This document shows, in pieces, positions 9,024 through 18,452 of a stretch of 64,000 nucleotides of DNA. The stretch lies in NCBI GenBank assembly GCA_023957215.1, contig JAMLHH010000012.1, positions 21,280 through 85,279 of the forward strand, given 5' to 3'. The first letter of the stretch is position 1; the number at the start of each line of letters is the position of its first letter. Position numbers and translations under genes: made by a program. This DNA comes from Chitinophagales bacterium. GTDB taxonomy: Bacteria > Bacteroidota > Bacteroidia > Chitinophagales > JADIYW01. The notes under the pieces were generated by a model. It had not been told where the DNA came from. It ran no database searches and was given only the letters and a program-made list of their open reading frames with translations.

Positions 9024-10182
9024 ACCAAAATGATTTATATAGTAGTCCAAAACTGAGATAAAAAAATATAAGGATAGCCACAGATTGACATTATTTCTTC
9101 CTTTGTGTTTGCTTTAATCTGTACTGCAATGTAATTTTCAACCTCCTCGATTGTTTTGAAAAGTTTGTTGGTGAATTTTCTTTTAAATTTCTGCCACATC
9201 TTCTCGGCTGGATTGAGTTCCGGACTATATGGAGGAAGGAATATTAAGATTATATTTTTGGGTATTTCTAATTTCTTTGCCTTGTGAAATGCTCCATTGT
9301 CTACTACCATGACTTTTAGTTCGTTCGGTTCTTCTTTACTAAACTCATTTAAAAACAACTGAAAGCAATCAGCGTTAGAATAAGGTAGATTCAGCAGAAA
9401 GCTATTACCATCCAATGGTGAGAATGCTCCAAAAAGATAACTATTTTTAAATACTTGCTGAAATCTACATATCGGCTTGACACCTATAGCCGTCAGAGCT
9501 TTACCGTTTCTTGTAAACAAACCGAATCTACTCTCGTCTTGAAAATAGAGATTGATACTCTCGAAAGCAAAGTCTGATAGGGTTATGACTTCTGAACAGA
9601 TACGACCAAAGTTTTTTTAAAAGCCTCAACAGCCTGATCGTCCTTGTTGATATGAGACTTCCTAGCTACTTTGGCTTTAGCTCCAAAGTGTCTGATACAG
9701 TATTTCAAGATTGTATTGTATTTGATATCCTTTCCCAAGTTCTCAAAAATCCATTCCTTGAGTTCTGAAAACCCTGCTAAACCATTCTCCGGATTGTGGA
9801 GCAGGTCGGAAATCTTCTGATGGTCTTCTTTTGTGAACACAGATGGCTTGAAGCCTTTCATAGCGTGAGAGAGCAGCTTTTCAATGCCACCATCTCTATA
9901 CATCTTACGCCAATCGGTAACAGACTGACCGCTCAAACCTAGTCTTTTCATGAGTTCACGTTTGGAGATTCCCTTTTCTCCCTCTTTTTTCATTTCGATG
10001 AGCATATTTATCCGAGGGACAAACATGGGACGTGCATTTCTAACCAACTTTTTAAGTTCAGCTTCGCTCTCTTTTACTTCAATAAATAACGCTTTCGCCA
10101 TAGTGAATTAATTTACAGTCCAAAGATAAATCAAAAATAATAATTTACAAAACATAGGGCTATTTATTATTTCACTTTGGTA
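9024..10182 (-). mobile_element. IS630-family insertion sequence
   Basis: About 1.16 kb. The ends share an imperfect terminal inverted repeat: TACCAAAATGATTTATATAG on the left and, read inward from the right, TACCAAAGTGAAATAATAAA. It contains only the two-frame transposase. IS630 elements normally target TA; the exact boundary is off by a base or two in my reading, so the target duplication is not settled. It is inserted between acs and the TonB receptor and interrupts neither. Confidence 0.75.
9035..10101 (-). CDS. IS630 transposase in two frames, joined by -1 frameshift
   Basis: Frame 1 (10101 to 9583, 172 residues) has the helix-turn-helix and winged-helix DNA-binding part (RELMKRLGLSGQSVTDWRKM). 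Frame 2 continues through NLYFQDESRFGL to the TTG at 9518-9520 and then to 9035, and holds the DDE_3 catalytic part: QDES (first D), VVDNGAFHKA (second D), PPYSPELNPAEKMW (E). The frames meet at seven A on the coding strand (9612-9618, A-AAA-AAA type slippery site). A -1 slip there gives one full transposase of about 340 residues. IS630 members are known to use such slips, so I annotate one gene rather than two broken ones. Confidence 0.75.
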
Positions 10183-10319
10183 TAAAAGGTGATAGTACAA
10201 AAGTATTATCTTGAATATTACCTTTATAGTTTAGGTATTTATTAGGTATTTCATCTAACTAAAACCTATAATTCTAAGGAAAGTAGTTTCTTTGTGTTCT
10301 TATTTAGACTTAATAAAGA

Positions 10320-12779
10320 TTGAAGAAACTCTTATTTTTCATATTCCTTTGTATAACCATCTTCAACTCCTTGAATGGTGCAGAGTCCAAGCAGCATATC
10401 AAAGGTGAAATTTTCAATGAAGATGGACAAGCTATTATTGAAGCTTTAGTTATCGACACACAAAACCCGGATAATCCTGTATTTACAGATAAAGAAGGAA
10501 AGTTTGAACTTATCTCTTCAGGATACTCTACTTCGCTTTATATAACAAAGGAAGGATATGAGCAACAAAAAGTAGATGTCAATTTTTATATGAATGAAAA
10601 TCGGACAACTTATGTCAAAGTGGTGATGAAGCCGTCAGATGCTATACTTTTGGATGAAGTAGTGGTGAGTGACAATCCAAGTTTGGTTTCCAACTCTTAT
10701 CGTGTTTTGAAAAATCAAATCGAACAAATACCCGGAGGAGTCAATTTACTGAATTTGTCAAAACTGAAAACTCAAAAATCACAGACGCTGAAAGATGCTT
10801 TGGGAAAAGTCCCGGGTGTATTAATACAAGAGTTTTTTGGCGGAAACGACCAACCGCGTTTAAATATTAGAGGTTCAGGCATACAGAGCAATCCGCAAGC
10901 GCGAGGTGTGATGTTGTTGCAGGATGGTATTCCTATCAATTTGAGTGATGGCTCATATATTTTAGGTGTTTTAGAGCCACAAGCTTCTTATTTGGTGGAA
11001 GTGTATAAAGGGTCTAATGCTTTGCAATATGGCAGTACAACTTTGGGTGGAGCGATTAATTTTATTACAAAAAATGGTTACAATGCTTCACCTTTTTCAT
11101 TCAAGTTTGAAAGTGGAAGTTATAAGTACTATAATGCAAGTGTATCTTCCGGTTTTTCAAAAAATAAAACAGACGGATTTTTATCCTTGTCATATAATCA
11201 AAGCAAAGGTTTTAGAGAATTAAATGAATCAAATCGCTTTAATGCTTTGGCTAATATTGGTCAAAGGTTTAACCAGCATTTTGAATCTCGCTTACTCGTC
11301 AGTTATACCAATATGGGTTTTGATGTACCCGGTCCGTTGACCAAAGCGCAGTATGAAAGTAATCCTAAGCAAATCAATACAAAAATATCTCCACAAAGCA
11401 TCGGTCCTTTGGTGTTGAGAGACAAACCCAAGCGTGATAGCAAAATCTTTAGAATTGCGAATAAGTCGGTTTGGCAAATCAATGACAAATCGAAATTGCA
11501 AACCTCATTGAACTATCAATATATTGATGATGAATTTGTTTTTCCCATTCCTGAAGGTATTCGTAATCATCAAAGCCACAATGGTGGATTGAATATTTTA
11601 TATCAAAATACAAGACCTAAAAATAATCTGACAGTAGGAGTGGATGTGCAATTGGGAAGGATACATGCAAGAAATTATGTCAACTATAAGGGTGAAAAAC
11701 ATGGACTTTTTGCTGATAATCTCTTGAATGCATATAAAGGAATGGCTTATATTAATGATGTGTGGAATGTGCATTCTAAATTGAAACTCAATTTATCTGT
11801 ACAGCTCAACAAAGATATTCGGAAAGGAAAAGCGGCGGCTGACGACCCGGTAGAACGTCCTGTTTATAGTTTTCTCAATATAGGTAATAAGCAAGGTCTC
11901 ACTTATACAAAAAGTGCGGGTATTCCATCTAAAACTTTCCAATATCTTGGATTCAACCCCAAAGCAGGTCTGATTTATGAGCCGAATAAGGATATCCAAG
12001 TGTTTGGTAACTTTAGTCGAAGCTATGAACCTCCTACATTTTTGGAATTAGTCAATTTGGAAGGTGGCACACCAATGTCAGGACCGACCGCTAATAAGTT
12101 TAGATATTTGAAGGCACAGGCCGCTTCTACAATAGAAATGGGTTCTCGTGGTCAGGCTTTGGATAAAAGATTGTACTGGGATGTTTCATTGTATCGTTCT
12201 TGGGTACAAAATGAACTGCTGACATTGACAGATTTAAGTGGCTTTTTAGGTCAAAGTATCAATTCTCCTTACGCTACTATTCATCAGGGTGCTGAAATAG
12301 GTTTGGATATCATTGCGGTACAAAATATATCTAAGAAAAAAGATATCATTCGTCTAAAGACAGCTTATACTTATAGCGACTTCTACTTTACAGAAGGTGA
12401 TTACAAAGGTTTGCAAATTGCGGGTATTCCTACCCATTATTTGATTGCAGAAGTAGAGTATTCTCATCCTGTCGGATTGACAGCTAACTTTAATATCGAA
12501 TCTTTACCGGTCAAAACTCCAATTGATCATAGAAACGAGTTATTTCAAGATCCTTATACGTTGTATAATTTCAAAGTGTCTTTCCAAAAAAGTAGTTGGA
12601 GTGTCTATTCGGAAATTCGCAATCTAAGTAATAAACGGTATGCTTCAAGTTATTTGATACGAGATGCCACGGAATTGCCGGATTTGATGCAAGTTGTAGG
12701 TGCTACAAAAGAGAGTGCTACTAACTACATTCCGGGTATTGGTAGAAATTTTGTTGTAGGTATGAGTTATACTTTTTAG
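10320..12779 (+). CDS. TonB-dependent receptor
   Basis: 819 residues. It is an outer-membrane active-transport barrel powered by TonB. The signal peptide is about residues 1-20 (MKKLLFFIFLCITIFNSLNG). A carboxypeptidase-regulatory-like domain occupies about 24-105, and the plug about 130-250 (RLNIRGSGIQSNPQARGVML). The rest is a beta barrel ending in VGMSYTF, with the terminal Phe used by the BAM machinery. The start is a TTG at 10320, since no better in-frame ATG precedes the signal peptide. The substrate is not given by sequence; FecA/iron-type uptake is a fair guess. It is convergent with the di-heme peroxidase gene (17-base gap). Confidence 0.9.
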   Translation: MKKLLFFIFLCITIFNSLNGAESKQHIKGEIFNEDGQAIIEALVIDTQNPDNPVFTDKEGKFELISSGYSTSLYITKEGYEQQKVDVNFYMNENRTTYVKVVMKPSDAILLDEVVVSDNPSLVSNSYRVLKNQIEQIPGGVNLLNLSKLKTQKSQTLKDALGKVPGVLIQEFFGGNDQPRLNIRGSGIQSNPQARGVMLLQDGIPINLSDGSYILGVLEPQASYLVEVYKGSNALQYGSTTLGGAINFITKNGYNASPFSFKFESGSYKYYNASVSSGFSKNKTDGFLSLSYNQSKGFRELNESNRFNALANIGQRFNQHFESRLLVSYTNMGFDVPGPLTKAQYESNPKQINTKISPQSIGPLVLRDKPKRDSKIFRIANKSVWQINDKSKLQTSLNYQYIDDEFVFPIPEGIRNHQSHNGGLNILYQNTRPKNNLTVGVDVQLGRIHARNYVNYKGEKHGLFADNLLNAYKGMAYINDVWNVHSKLKLNLSVQLNKDIRKGKAAADDPVERPVYSFLNIGNKQGLTYTKSAGIPSKTFQYLGFNPKAGLIYEPNKDIQVFGNFSRSYEPPTFLELVNLEGGTPMSGPTANKFRYLKAQAASTIEMGSRGQALDKRLYWDVSLYRSWVQNELLTLTDLSGFLGQSINSPYATIHQGAEIGLDIIAVQNISKKKDIIRLKTAYTYSDFYFTEGDYKGLQIAGIPTHYLIAEVEYSHPVGLTANFNIESLPVKTPIDHRNELFQDPYTLYNFKVSFQKSSWSVYSEIRNLSNKRYASSYLIRDATELPDLMQVVGATKESATNYIPGIGRNFVVGMSYTF

Positions 12780-12795
12780 AACTCGTTGTTACTTT

Positions 12796-14691
12796 CTACT
12801 GCATCTTTAAAAATTGTCTGTCTGTCAGACTTTTCATGAAAGCAATTATATCACTGATTTCATCTTTGGTCAAATTGAGTGGTTGGGAATCTAAGGTTTG
12901 GTTAGGAACGTGTAAACCCATGCCTGCACCTCCACCGCGATTATAAAAGTCCATCACGGATTCCAAATCGGGAAATCCACCGTTACTCATGTAAGGAGCA
13001 GTTAAAGCTATATTTCTGACTGTTGTGGTTTTGATAGAACCGATATAAACCGGATTCTTCTGAGTATTATATCTTCCCGAATCTAAAGATAAAGTCGGAT
13101 GTATGGTATCGTATTTTTCTAAAAGACCTACCACGTCAGATTCCGTTTCTCCATATAAAGGAGGAAGAAGACCTGAATAAATAGGAGCGAAGTGACAAGT
13201 ACCACAGTTAGCTTTTCCCATGAATAAATTAAAGCCTCTTTTTACTTCAGGTGCAATATCCTTTATTTCTCCACGCATATAAGCATCAAATTCACTGTTA
13301 AAAGTAGCCAAACTTCTTACATATTGTCCCAAGGCCTTACGGATGGTAGATTCTTTGATCGGTTTCTTCCAATCTTTTGGAAATACTTCCGTAAATTCTT
13401 GCACCAAAGTAGAATCTTGGATAAGCTTACTGACAATTTCCGTATAAGTGGTATTAAATTCTTTGGGATTATGGACGACTTGTCTTGATTGATCTTCTAC
13501 GCTGTAGGAACGCAAATCATAAAAAAATCTTTCATCATAAGCTGAATAAACGATGGTAGGAGAGTTTCTCGTTTGAAAGACACCTACTTGGTTGGTTTTA
13601 GCAGTTTTCAATCCGTCTGTAAAAGCTAATTTTGGTTCGTGACAAGATTGGCAAGAGAAGATATTGTCATGTGACAATCTGTTGTCAAAGAAAAGTTTTT
13701 CACCTAAAGCAACCACTTTAGGATCTAATTTTTCATATTTTTCTATTTCATAATAACCCTTTTCCCCTTTGGCCAAAATATTTAAAAAATCAGGATTATA
13801 GATATTTTTTGATTTGCCGTTGATTTGGGTGATAAATTTGAAAATCCTCATTAAAATAGGTTGCTCCACTTTCAGTTTTTCAAAAATATCAACGATATGA
13901 GAATTAAGTGGTTGTAGATATTTTTTTATAAACATCAGCTTATCGACTTCCTCAAAACCTAAGAATTTCCCTTTTTGAGGTTCTAAATATTTTTGTGCGG
14001 ATTGAATGGTCTTTAACGCCATCTCGATATCGTTGGTGACATCTTTATCTTTATTGGTACTTTTATATAAATGGAGTACCGAAGAAATGGCATCTAAGCT
14101 TGAATTAATTTCAGGTGATATTTGTTTTGTAATTTGGCAGTCATAGGCCGGAAGACTCAAAGCTTCAATTCTGATGAGGCTGTATTTGATTCCCAAAAAA
14201 ATACTTGCATCGCTCGTAGGATTGACCTCAGTAATGCTTTTATATTTCATCAATTCGCTATAAAAGAAACCTGTTTCAAATTTTAGTTGTTTGTAATCTA
14301 CACTATCGGCGTATATCAATTCTTCAATATATTGGAGGCCGTGGGGATTGATGGCTTCTAAATTTCCGGTGTCAAACGAAATCCAAGACGTAGGTTCTCC
14401 GTTTAAATACTTGATGTACTCACTTTCATAAGATTCTAAGTAAAACTCTACCTTTTTATACTGTATCCTCAACTGACCAAATAAAGATTGGATATTGTCC
14501 AAATCTTTTGTTTCTATTGCGTGATAAAAATCTGTGGTTTTATCTATCAGATTTTGCAATTCTGTCAGTGCATATCTTTTACTGAGATAGGAGGCAGAAA
14601 GTTGGTCTTCCTCTTCATCTATATCTAAAGCAGAAATAAATAAGATACAAAAAAATACGGAAAAGAGGGCAAAAATGGTCTTCTTTTTCAT
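12796..14691 (-). CDS. Di-heme cytochrome c peroxidase with imelysin-like N-terminal part
   Basis: 631 residues from the ATG at 14691 (MKKKTIFALFSVFFC, a signal peptide); the longer frame to 14736 would put 15 residues before the signal. Two c-type heme sites are present: C347-Q-S-C350-H351 and C496-G-T-C499-H500, typical of CcpA/MauG enzymes that reduce H2O2 or oxidise a partner in the periplasm. The first 300 residues are helical and include NPHGLQYIEELIY, reminiscent of imelysin/EfeO iron-binding domains; that part is inference. Bacterial CcpA is about 330-350 residues, so this is a two-domain form. The convergent TonB receptor suggests a shared metal theme. Confidence 0.85.
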   Translation of the reverse strand: MKKKTIFALFSVFFCILFISALDIDEEEDQLSASYLSKRYALTELQNLIDKTTDFYHAIETKDLDNIQSLFGQLRIQYKKVEFYLESYESEYIKYLNGEPTSWISFDTGNLEAINPHGLQYIEELIYADSVDYKQLKFETGFFYSELMKYKSITEVNPTSDASIFLGIKYSLIRIEALSLPAYDCQITKQISPEINSSLDAISSVLHLYKSTNKDKDVTNDIEMALKTIQSAQKYLEPQKGKFLGFEEVDKLMFIKKYLQPLNSHIVDIFEKLKVEQPILMRIFKFITQINGKSKNIYNPDFLNILAKGEKGYYEIEKYEKLDPKVVALGEKLFFDNRLSHDNIFSCQSCHEPKLAFTDGLKTAKTNQVGVFQTRNSPTIVYSAYDERFFYDLRSYSVEDQSRQVVHNPKEFNTTYTEIVSKLIQDSTLVQEFTEVFPKDWKKPIKESTIRKALGQYVRSLATFNSEFDAYMRGEIKDIAPEVKRGFNLFMGKANCGTCHFAPIYSGLLPPLYGETESDVVGLLEKYDTIHPTLSLDSGRYNTQKNPVYIGSIKTTTVRNIALTAPYMSNGGFPDLESVMDFYNRGGGAGMGLHVPNQTLDSQPLNLTKDEISDIIAFMKSLTDRQFLKMQ

Positions 14692-14960
14692 CGCAAAAAG
14701 TGTTTGTTTAAGTTTATACAAGATAAATAAATTCAAAAGGAAAAATTATTCATTTTGAGTAACTTAATGTTTTAGAAACATAGAAAACAAGTCTTTTTTT
14801 TCAATAATATGAATAGCTACTTATAAAATGGGATATTTTGGTATTCCTTTTTTAGATAAAATGCAAGTTCACATTAAGTTAACTATGTATTTATAATTAA
14901 TAGCAATTTTGTTTATTCTTTAATAATCGGAAAAATAACTGTCAAAGCATAGTCTCTACG

Positions 14961-14968
14961 TAACTTTG
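14961..14968 (+). promoter_or_regulatory. Bacteroidota -7 promoter element upstream of histone-like gene
   Basis: TAACTTTG matches TAnnTTTG and lies 40 bases before the ATG at 15008. A weak -33 counterpart (CTG at 14939-14941, spacing 19) is present. The remaining 14692-14960 interval shows no gene. Confidence 0.5.
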
Positions 14969-15007
14969 TAGCATAAAATATTTATTTATCTTTTAAAAAA
15001 AAGAACT

Positions 15008-15484
15008 ATGAAAATACAAGAGAAATTACAAGCAAGTGTGAACGAAATTGTTAAAAACGCACAAGAAGGATTTTCTACGGTGAAAGATCAATTTAACGGT
15101 GTTGCACAAGAATTGACAGAGGCTGGTAAAAAAGAATTAAATGCACAAAAAGAGGCTTTTGAAGGCTACAAAGAAAGATTTAATACTTTAAAAGACAAAG
15201 GTCTTAACAGAGCTGAAATCATCAATACACTTAAAGAAGAATCTTCTTTCTTTGGTAATGAAGTAACTACCACTATCCGCAGAAATGTAAACACATTGAA
15301 ATCTATTTTGAATCCTAAAGTAAGTGAAGTCAAAAATACTTTTGCCAAGTTTACTTCAAAGGCTGAAAAAGCAGGTAAAGAAGCTACTAAAAATGTGAAA
15401 AATGCTACAAAAACTACAAAAACAAAAGCTACAAAAGCCGCTAAAAAAGTAGAAGATAAAGTAGAAGAAGTAGTTGCTGAATAA
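15008..15484 (+). CDS. Lys/Ala-rich histone H1-like or phasin-like protein
   Basis: 158 residues in two parts. Residues 1-110 are amphipathic, coiled-coil-prone helix (SVNEIVKNAQEGFSTVKDQF), resembling phasins or apolipoprotein-like helical proteins. Residues about 115-150 are a basic Lys/Ala/Thr tail (KNVKNATKTTKTKATKAAKK) like bacterial H1 mimics, and the last residues are acidic (VEDKVEEVVAE). It could bind DNA or coat a granule surface; no pha synthesis gene lies nearby, so I do not choose. It has its own -7 element and a strong terminator, so it is transcribed alone. Confidence 0.6.
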   Translation: MKIQEKLQASVNEIVKNAQEGFSTVKDQFNGVAQELTEAGKKELNAQKEAFEGYKERFNTLKDKGLNRAEIINTLKEESSFFGNEVTTTIRRNVNTLKSILNPKVSEVKNTFAKFTSKAEKAGKEATKNVKNATKTTKTKATKAAKKVEDKVEEVVAE

Positions 15485-15521
15485 TCAAGCAATTCAGTTA
15501 GTTAAAGTTTTGTTTAGTTTA

Positions 15522-15556
15522 AAAGAGGTTGTTCGGAAGAATAGCCTCTTTTTTTT
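15522..15556 (+). terminator. Rho-independent terminator of the histone-like gene
   Basis: AAAGAGG and CCTCTTT arms around a loop containing GTTCGGAAG, followed by a run of T. It lies 38 bases after the stop at 15484. Confidence 0.8.
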
Positions 15557-15640
15557 AAATATATTAACGGTAAAAAAGGTATCTGCTAAAATAAAGGGTC
15601 TTGAAAAGAACAAAAACAATTTAATTCTAAAATATAAGAT

Positions 15641-16144
15641 TTACAACCAGCCACTTCTTATCATTTGAGCTACCTCTATATAAGTCATATCGCCGGCATG
15701 GATTTTGGCTCGGGAATAAAAAGGTTCTCTTTCGGCCAATTTGAAATCGTAATATTGTGAAATTTCTTCTTCGGTTTTATTTTTTAACAGAGGTCGTTTG
15801 TGAGTACTTTTGAATAATTGTCGCAAGACAGTTTCTTTGCTCCTGTTGAGATAAATGGTCAATCCTTTCTGATTCATAATTTCCATATTGTCAAAGAAAC
15901 AAGGCGCTCCGCCACCGGTAGAAATGATTTTATTTTCATCATTATTAAGAGATAATAGAAATTCTCTTTCGAGATTTCGGAAATAATTTTCTCCTTTGAC
16001 TTCAAAGATTTCTTTGATACTGATACCTTCTTGTAACTCTATCTGCTCATCCATATCTATACAGGAAATCTCTAATTCTTTGGATAAATTTCTACCCATA
16101 TAAGACTTGCCACTCCCCATAAAACCTATCAGAAAGTACAACAT
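15641..16144 (-). CDS. aroK: Shikimate kinase
   Basis: 167 residues, the normal length. It phosphorylates shikimate to shikimate-3-phosphate in the chorismate pathway. The P-loop is GFMGSGKS (residues 7-14), the shikimate-binding DMDEQIE follows near 31-37, then the STGGGAP motif and the lid segment THKRPLL. I chose the ATG at 16144, which overlaps the stop of the upstream permease as TGATG; the frame also allows a TTG one codon earlier. It is last in a four-gene operon starting at the DUF1599 gene and is the only aromatic-pathway gene visible. Confidence 0.95.
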   Translation of the reverse strand: MLYFLIGFMGSGKSYMGRNLSKELEISCIDMDEQIELQEGISIKEIFEVKGENYFRNLEREFLLSLNNDENKIISTGGGAPCFFDNMEIMNQKGLTIYLNRSKETVLRQLFKSTHKRPLLKNKTEEEISQYYDFKLAEREPFYSRAKIHAGDMTYIEVAQMIRSGWL

Positions 16145-17208
16145 CAATTTCCTACTTTAATACGTGGATCCAATACGGTATAAAGCAAATCTACAAACAT
16201 GTTGACGAGAATAAAGACCAATGCTGTAAACAATACTGTTCCCGATGCAACCGGAAAATCAAAGTTGAGCAAGGCATCCACGGCCGTGAAACCTAAACCG
16301 TTGATACCAAAAATCACTTCTACAAAAAAAGCGCCTGCTAACAGTTCGGCAAACCATCCGGAGACGGCTGTCACCACAGGATTGAGTGCATTTCGTAAAG
16401 CATGTTTGAAAAGAATAGTGACAAAATTAAGCCCTTTCGCTTTTGCGGTACGGATGTAGTCCTGACTCAAAACGTCCAACATGGAGCTTCGCGTTAATTG
16501 AAAAATAGTAGCGACCGGTCTTGTACCCAATGCAATGGCGGGAAGTATTAAATTTTTCCATTCTATGATTTCATTGCCAAAATCATCTATCACAAAAAGT
16601 CCGCTGATGTGGTTTAATCCTGTCCAACTGTGCCAAAGTATCCCGAAAAAGTAACCTAATACCAATGCGGAAAAATAGGAGGGAACAGATATTCCCAAAA
16701 CCGAGACGGACATCGCTATATTATCAAACCAGCTGTGTTGTCGCACAGCTGCGACCACACCGAGTGGAATACCGAGCATACAAGCTAACACCATAGACGC
16801 TATTGCCAATAAAATGGTTTGAGGAAGTGCAGCCATTAAGATATCCCAAACATCTCTTTTGGTCTGAAAGGATCTACGGAGATAAGGTCTTTTGAGTACC
16901 AAAACCTTTTCGCCCTGACTTAATTTCATCAAAGGGACATATTTGAATTTTACTTTGGCTTCGGTAGTATTCGCTTCAATTGAGATGGGTGAAACTTCTT
17001 TGAAATACAGAGTGAGTTGTTGCCATTTGGGCAAGTCCAAACCTAATTCTTTTCTGATGGCATCCACGGATTCGATATCTGCTCTTTGACCGACAGTCAA
17101 TCTTGCCGCATCGACTGGTAATAAGTTGAATAGTGAAAAGACAATCACTATGACACCTATCATCACTAAGATTCCATAAAATATTTTAGATATAAAAAAC
17201 TTCGCCAA
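16144..17208 (-). CDS. Peptide/nickel-type ABC transporter permease (DppB/OppB family)
   Basis: 354 residues. An N-terminal membrane helix is followed by a soluble insert (about 60-120), then five helices. The conserved permease signature SQDYIRTAKAKGLNFVTILF lies in the cytoplasmic EAA loop, and the protein ends DPRIKVGN. It imports peptides or similar solutes with a second permease and ATPases, none of which is adjacent. A related permease pair lies at 28643-31337 and may supply partners. It is 11 bases after the DoxX-like gene and overlaps aroK by one base, so it is in that operon. Confidence 0.88.
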   Translation of the reverse strand: MAKFFISKIFYGILVMIGVIVIVFSLFNLLPVDAARLTVGQRADIESVDAIRKELGLDLPKWQQLTLYFKEVSPISIEANTTEAKVKFKYVPLMKLSQGEKVLVLKRPYLRRSFQTKRDVWDILMAALPQTILLAIASMVLACMLGIPLGVVAAVRQHSWFDNIAMSVSVLGISVPSYFSALVLGYFFGILWHSWTGLNHISGLFVIDDFGNEIIEWKNLILPAIALGTRPVATIFQLTRSSMLDVLSQDYIRTAKAKGLNFVTILFKHALRNALNPVVTAVSGWFAELLAGAFFVEVIFGINGLGFTAVDALLNFDFPVASGTVLFTALVFILVNMFVDLLYTVLDPRIKVGN

Positions 17209-17219
17209 AATCTTTTGGA

Positions 17220-18452
17220 TTAAAGTTCTAAATCATCTTTTATATTCTTGTAAGTGACTTCATCATTGTGATGATACTTACCTAAAATTGTTCCTTTTTT
17301 CAACACCAAAATCCCCGGATTAGAACGCATAATGGTTTTTAACGGTACTTCATCAGTATTAAAAACATCAATGGAAAGACCGTTTGTTTTCAGCATAGAA
17401 GATACTTCTTGTATATCAGTGCCTGTCAGTGCGACAATATCTTTGTGGTCTTTTTTGGCATCAGTAAAAATTTCGATGATATGTTCCAAATTTTTATGAC
17501 TCATCTTTTTCAAAGTAGGAATGACCATGACAAATAGTACATTGCTATCTTCCATGTAAATATTGGTCAAATCATTGCCGTCAGCATCATTAATAGCAAA
17601 ATCCTTACATTTGGGATCGTCTCCTTTTTGTATCAATTTATCCTTTCTATCTACAAAAGTCCAATTGTTCAAGTCAGCAGGGAGATTGTCAATCTTAAAC
17701 TCTTGAGTCTCACCGGTTTCATTATTTTTATAGGTAAAAATATTTTCATAAATATAAGGTTTTGCATCAGGAGGCAATTGTAAACACTCTACGATATTTG
17801 TACCCGGTGTATAAGCTCTAAAATCAACTATCGGCTCGTATTGTACATTTCTAAGCGTAAAAACGACTGATAAAATTCCCAAAATCAATAAAGCCAAATT
17901 GCGGGGCTTTGTGGAAAAAAGTGGCGTAAGTTGTTTCCAAAATATCACCAATGGAATGATTAACGCCGTCAAAAAGATATCTTTAAAGAAAGATACTTTG
18001 GGTGTCAAAAGTAAAAAATCTCCAAAACAACCACAATCTGTCACTTTTCCTGTGATATGTGAAAATCCGGTCAAAAAGGTGAAAAACACAATGGTTAAAA
18101 ATATAAGATAAGTAGTCAGTCTTCTATATGCTCCAAAAATCATAAAGAGACCCAAAGTAATTTCTAAGAGGATGGTGAAGACTGAAAATCCCAATGAAAT
18201 AGGCTCTAAAGCACTCCATAGACCGCTGAACCAAGGGAAATATTCGTGAAAAATCTCAAAATACTCCTCCATTTTGATGCTGGTGCCGACGGGATCGACA
18301 GCTTTTACAATCCCGGAAAAAACGAAGTATGCACCAATAAAATTTTTGAGTATGTCAAGTATAAAGCTTTTGGGCTTTCTTACTTGTGCAAACAGAAATG
18401 TGATGATTGCTGCTGCAATAAATATGTATATGTTGATTGTCCAAATTGTCAT
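17220..18452 (-). CDS. BT_3928-type DoxX/MauE-like membrane protein with thioredoxin-like C-terminus
   Basis: 410 residues. The N-terminal part has four to five membrane helices in DoxX/MauE arrangement, with a cysteine pair C140-G-C142 (DCGCFGD) in a loop. The C-terminal part (about 200-410) is soluble with a thioredoxin-like layout, including MSHKNLEHIIEIFTDA and PGILVLKKG, but no obvious CxxC. The fusion is characteristic of Bacteroidota and is often next to a DUF1599 gene, as here (start and stop overlap ATGA). A redox or envelope role is likely; the exact function is not established. Confidence 0.8.
   Translation of the reverse strand: MTIWTINIYIFIAAAIITFLFAQVRKPKSFILDILKNFIGAYFVFSGIVKAVDPVGTSIKMEEYFEIFHEYFPWFSGLWSALEPISLGFSVFTILLEITLGLFMIFGAYRRLTTYLIFLTIVFFTFLTGFSHITGKVTDCGCFGDFLLLTPKVSFFKDIFLTALIIPLVIFWKQLTPLFSTKPRNLALLILGILSVVFTLRNVQYEPIVDFRAYTPGTNIVECLQLPPDAKPYIYENIFTYKNNETGETQEFKIDNLPADLNNWTFVDRKDKLIQKGDDPKCKDFAINDADGNDLTNIYMEDSNVLFVMVIPTLKKMSHKNLEHIIEIFTDAKKDHKDIVALTGTDIQEVSSMLKTNGLSIDVFNTDEVPLKTIMRSNPGILVLKKGTILGKYHHNDEVTYKNIKDDLEL

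Noticed and set aside
9035..9520. IS630 second frame as a separate short gene starting at TTG
   Set aside because: The catalytic Asp segment lies upstream of that TTG in the same frame, so it is the continuation of the first frame after a -1 shift.
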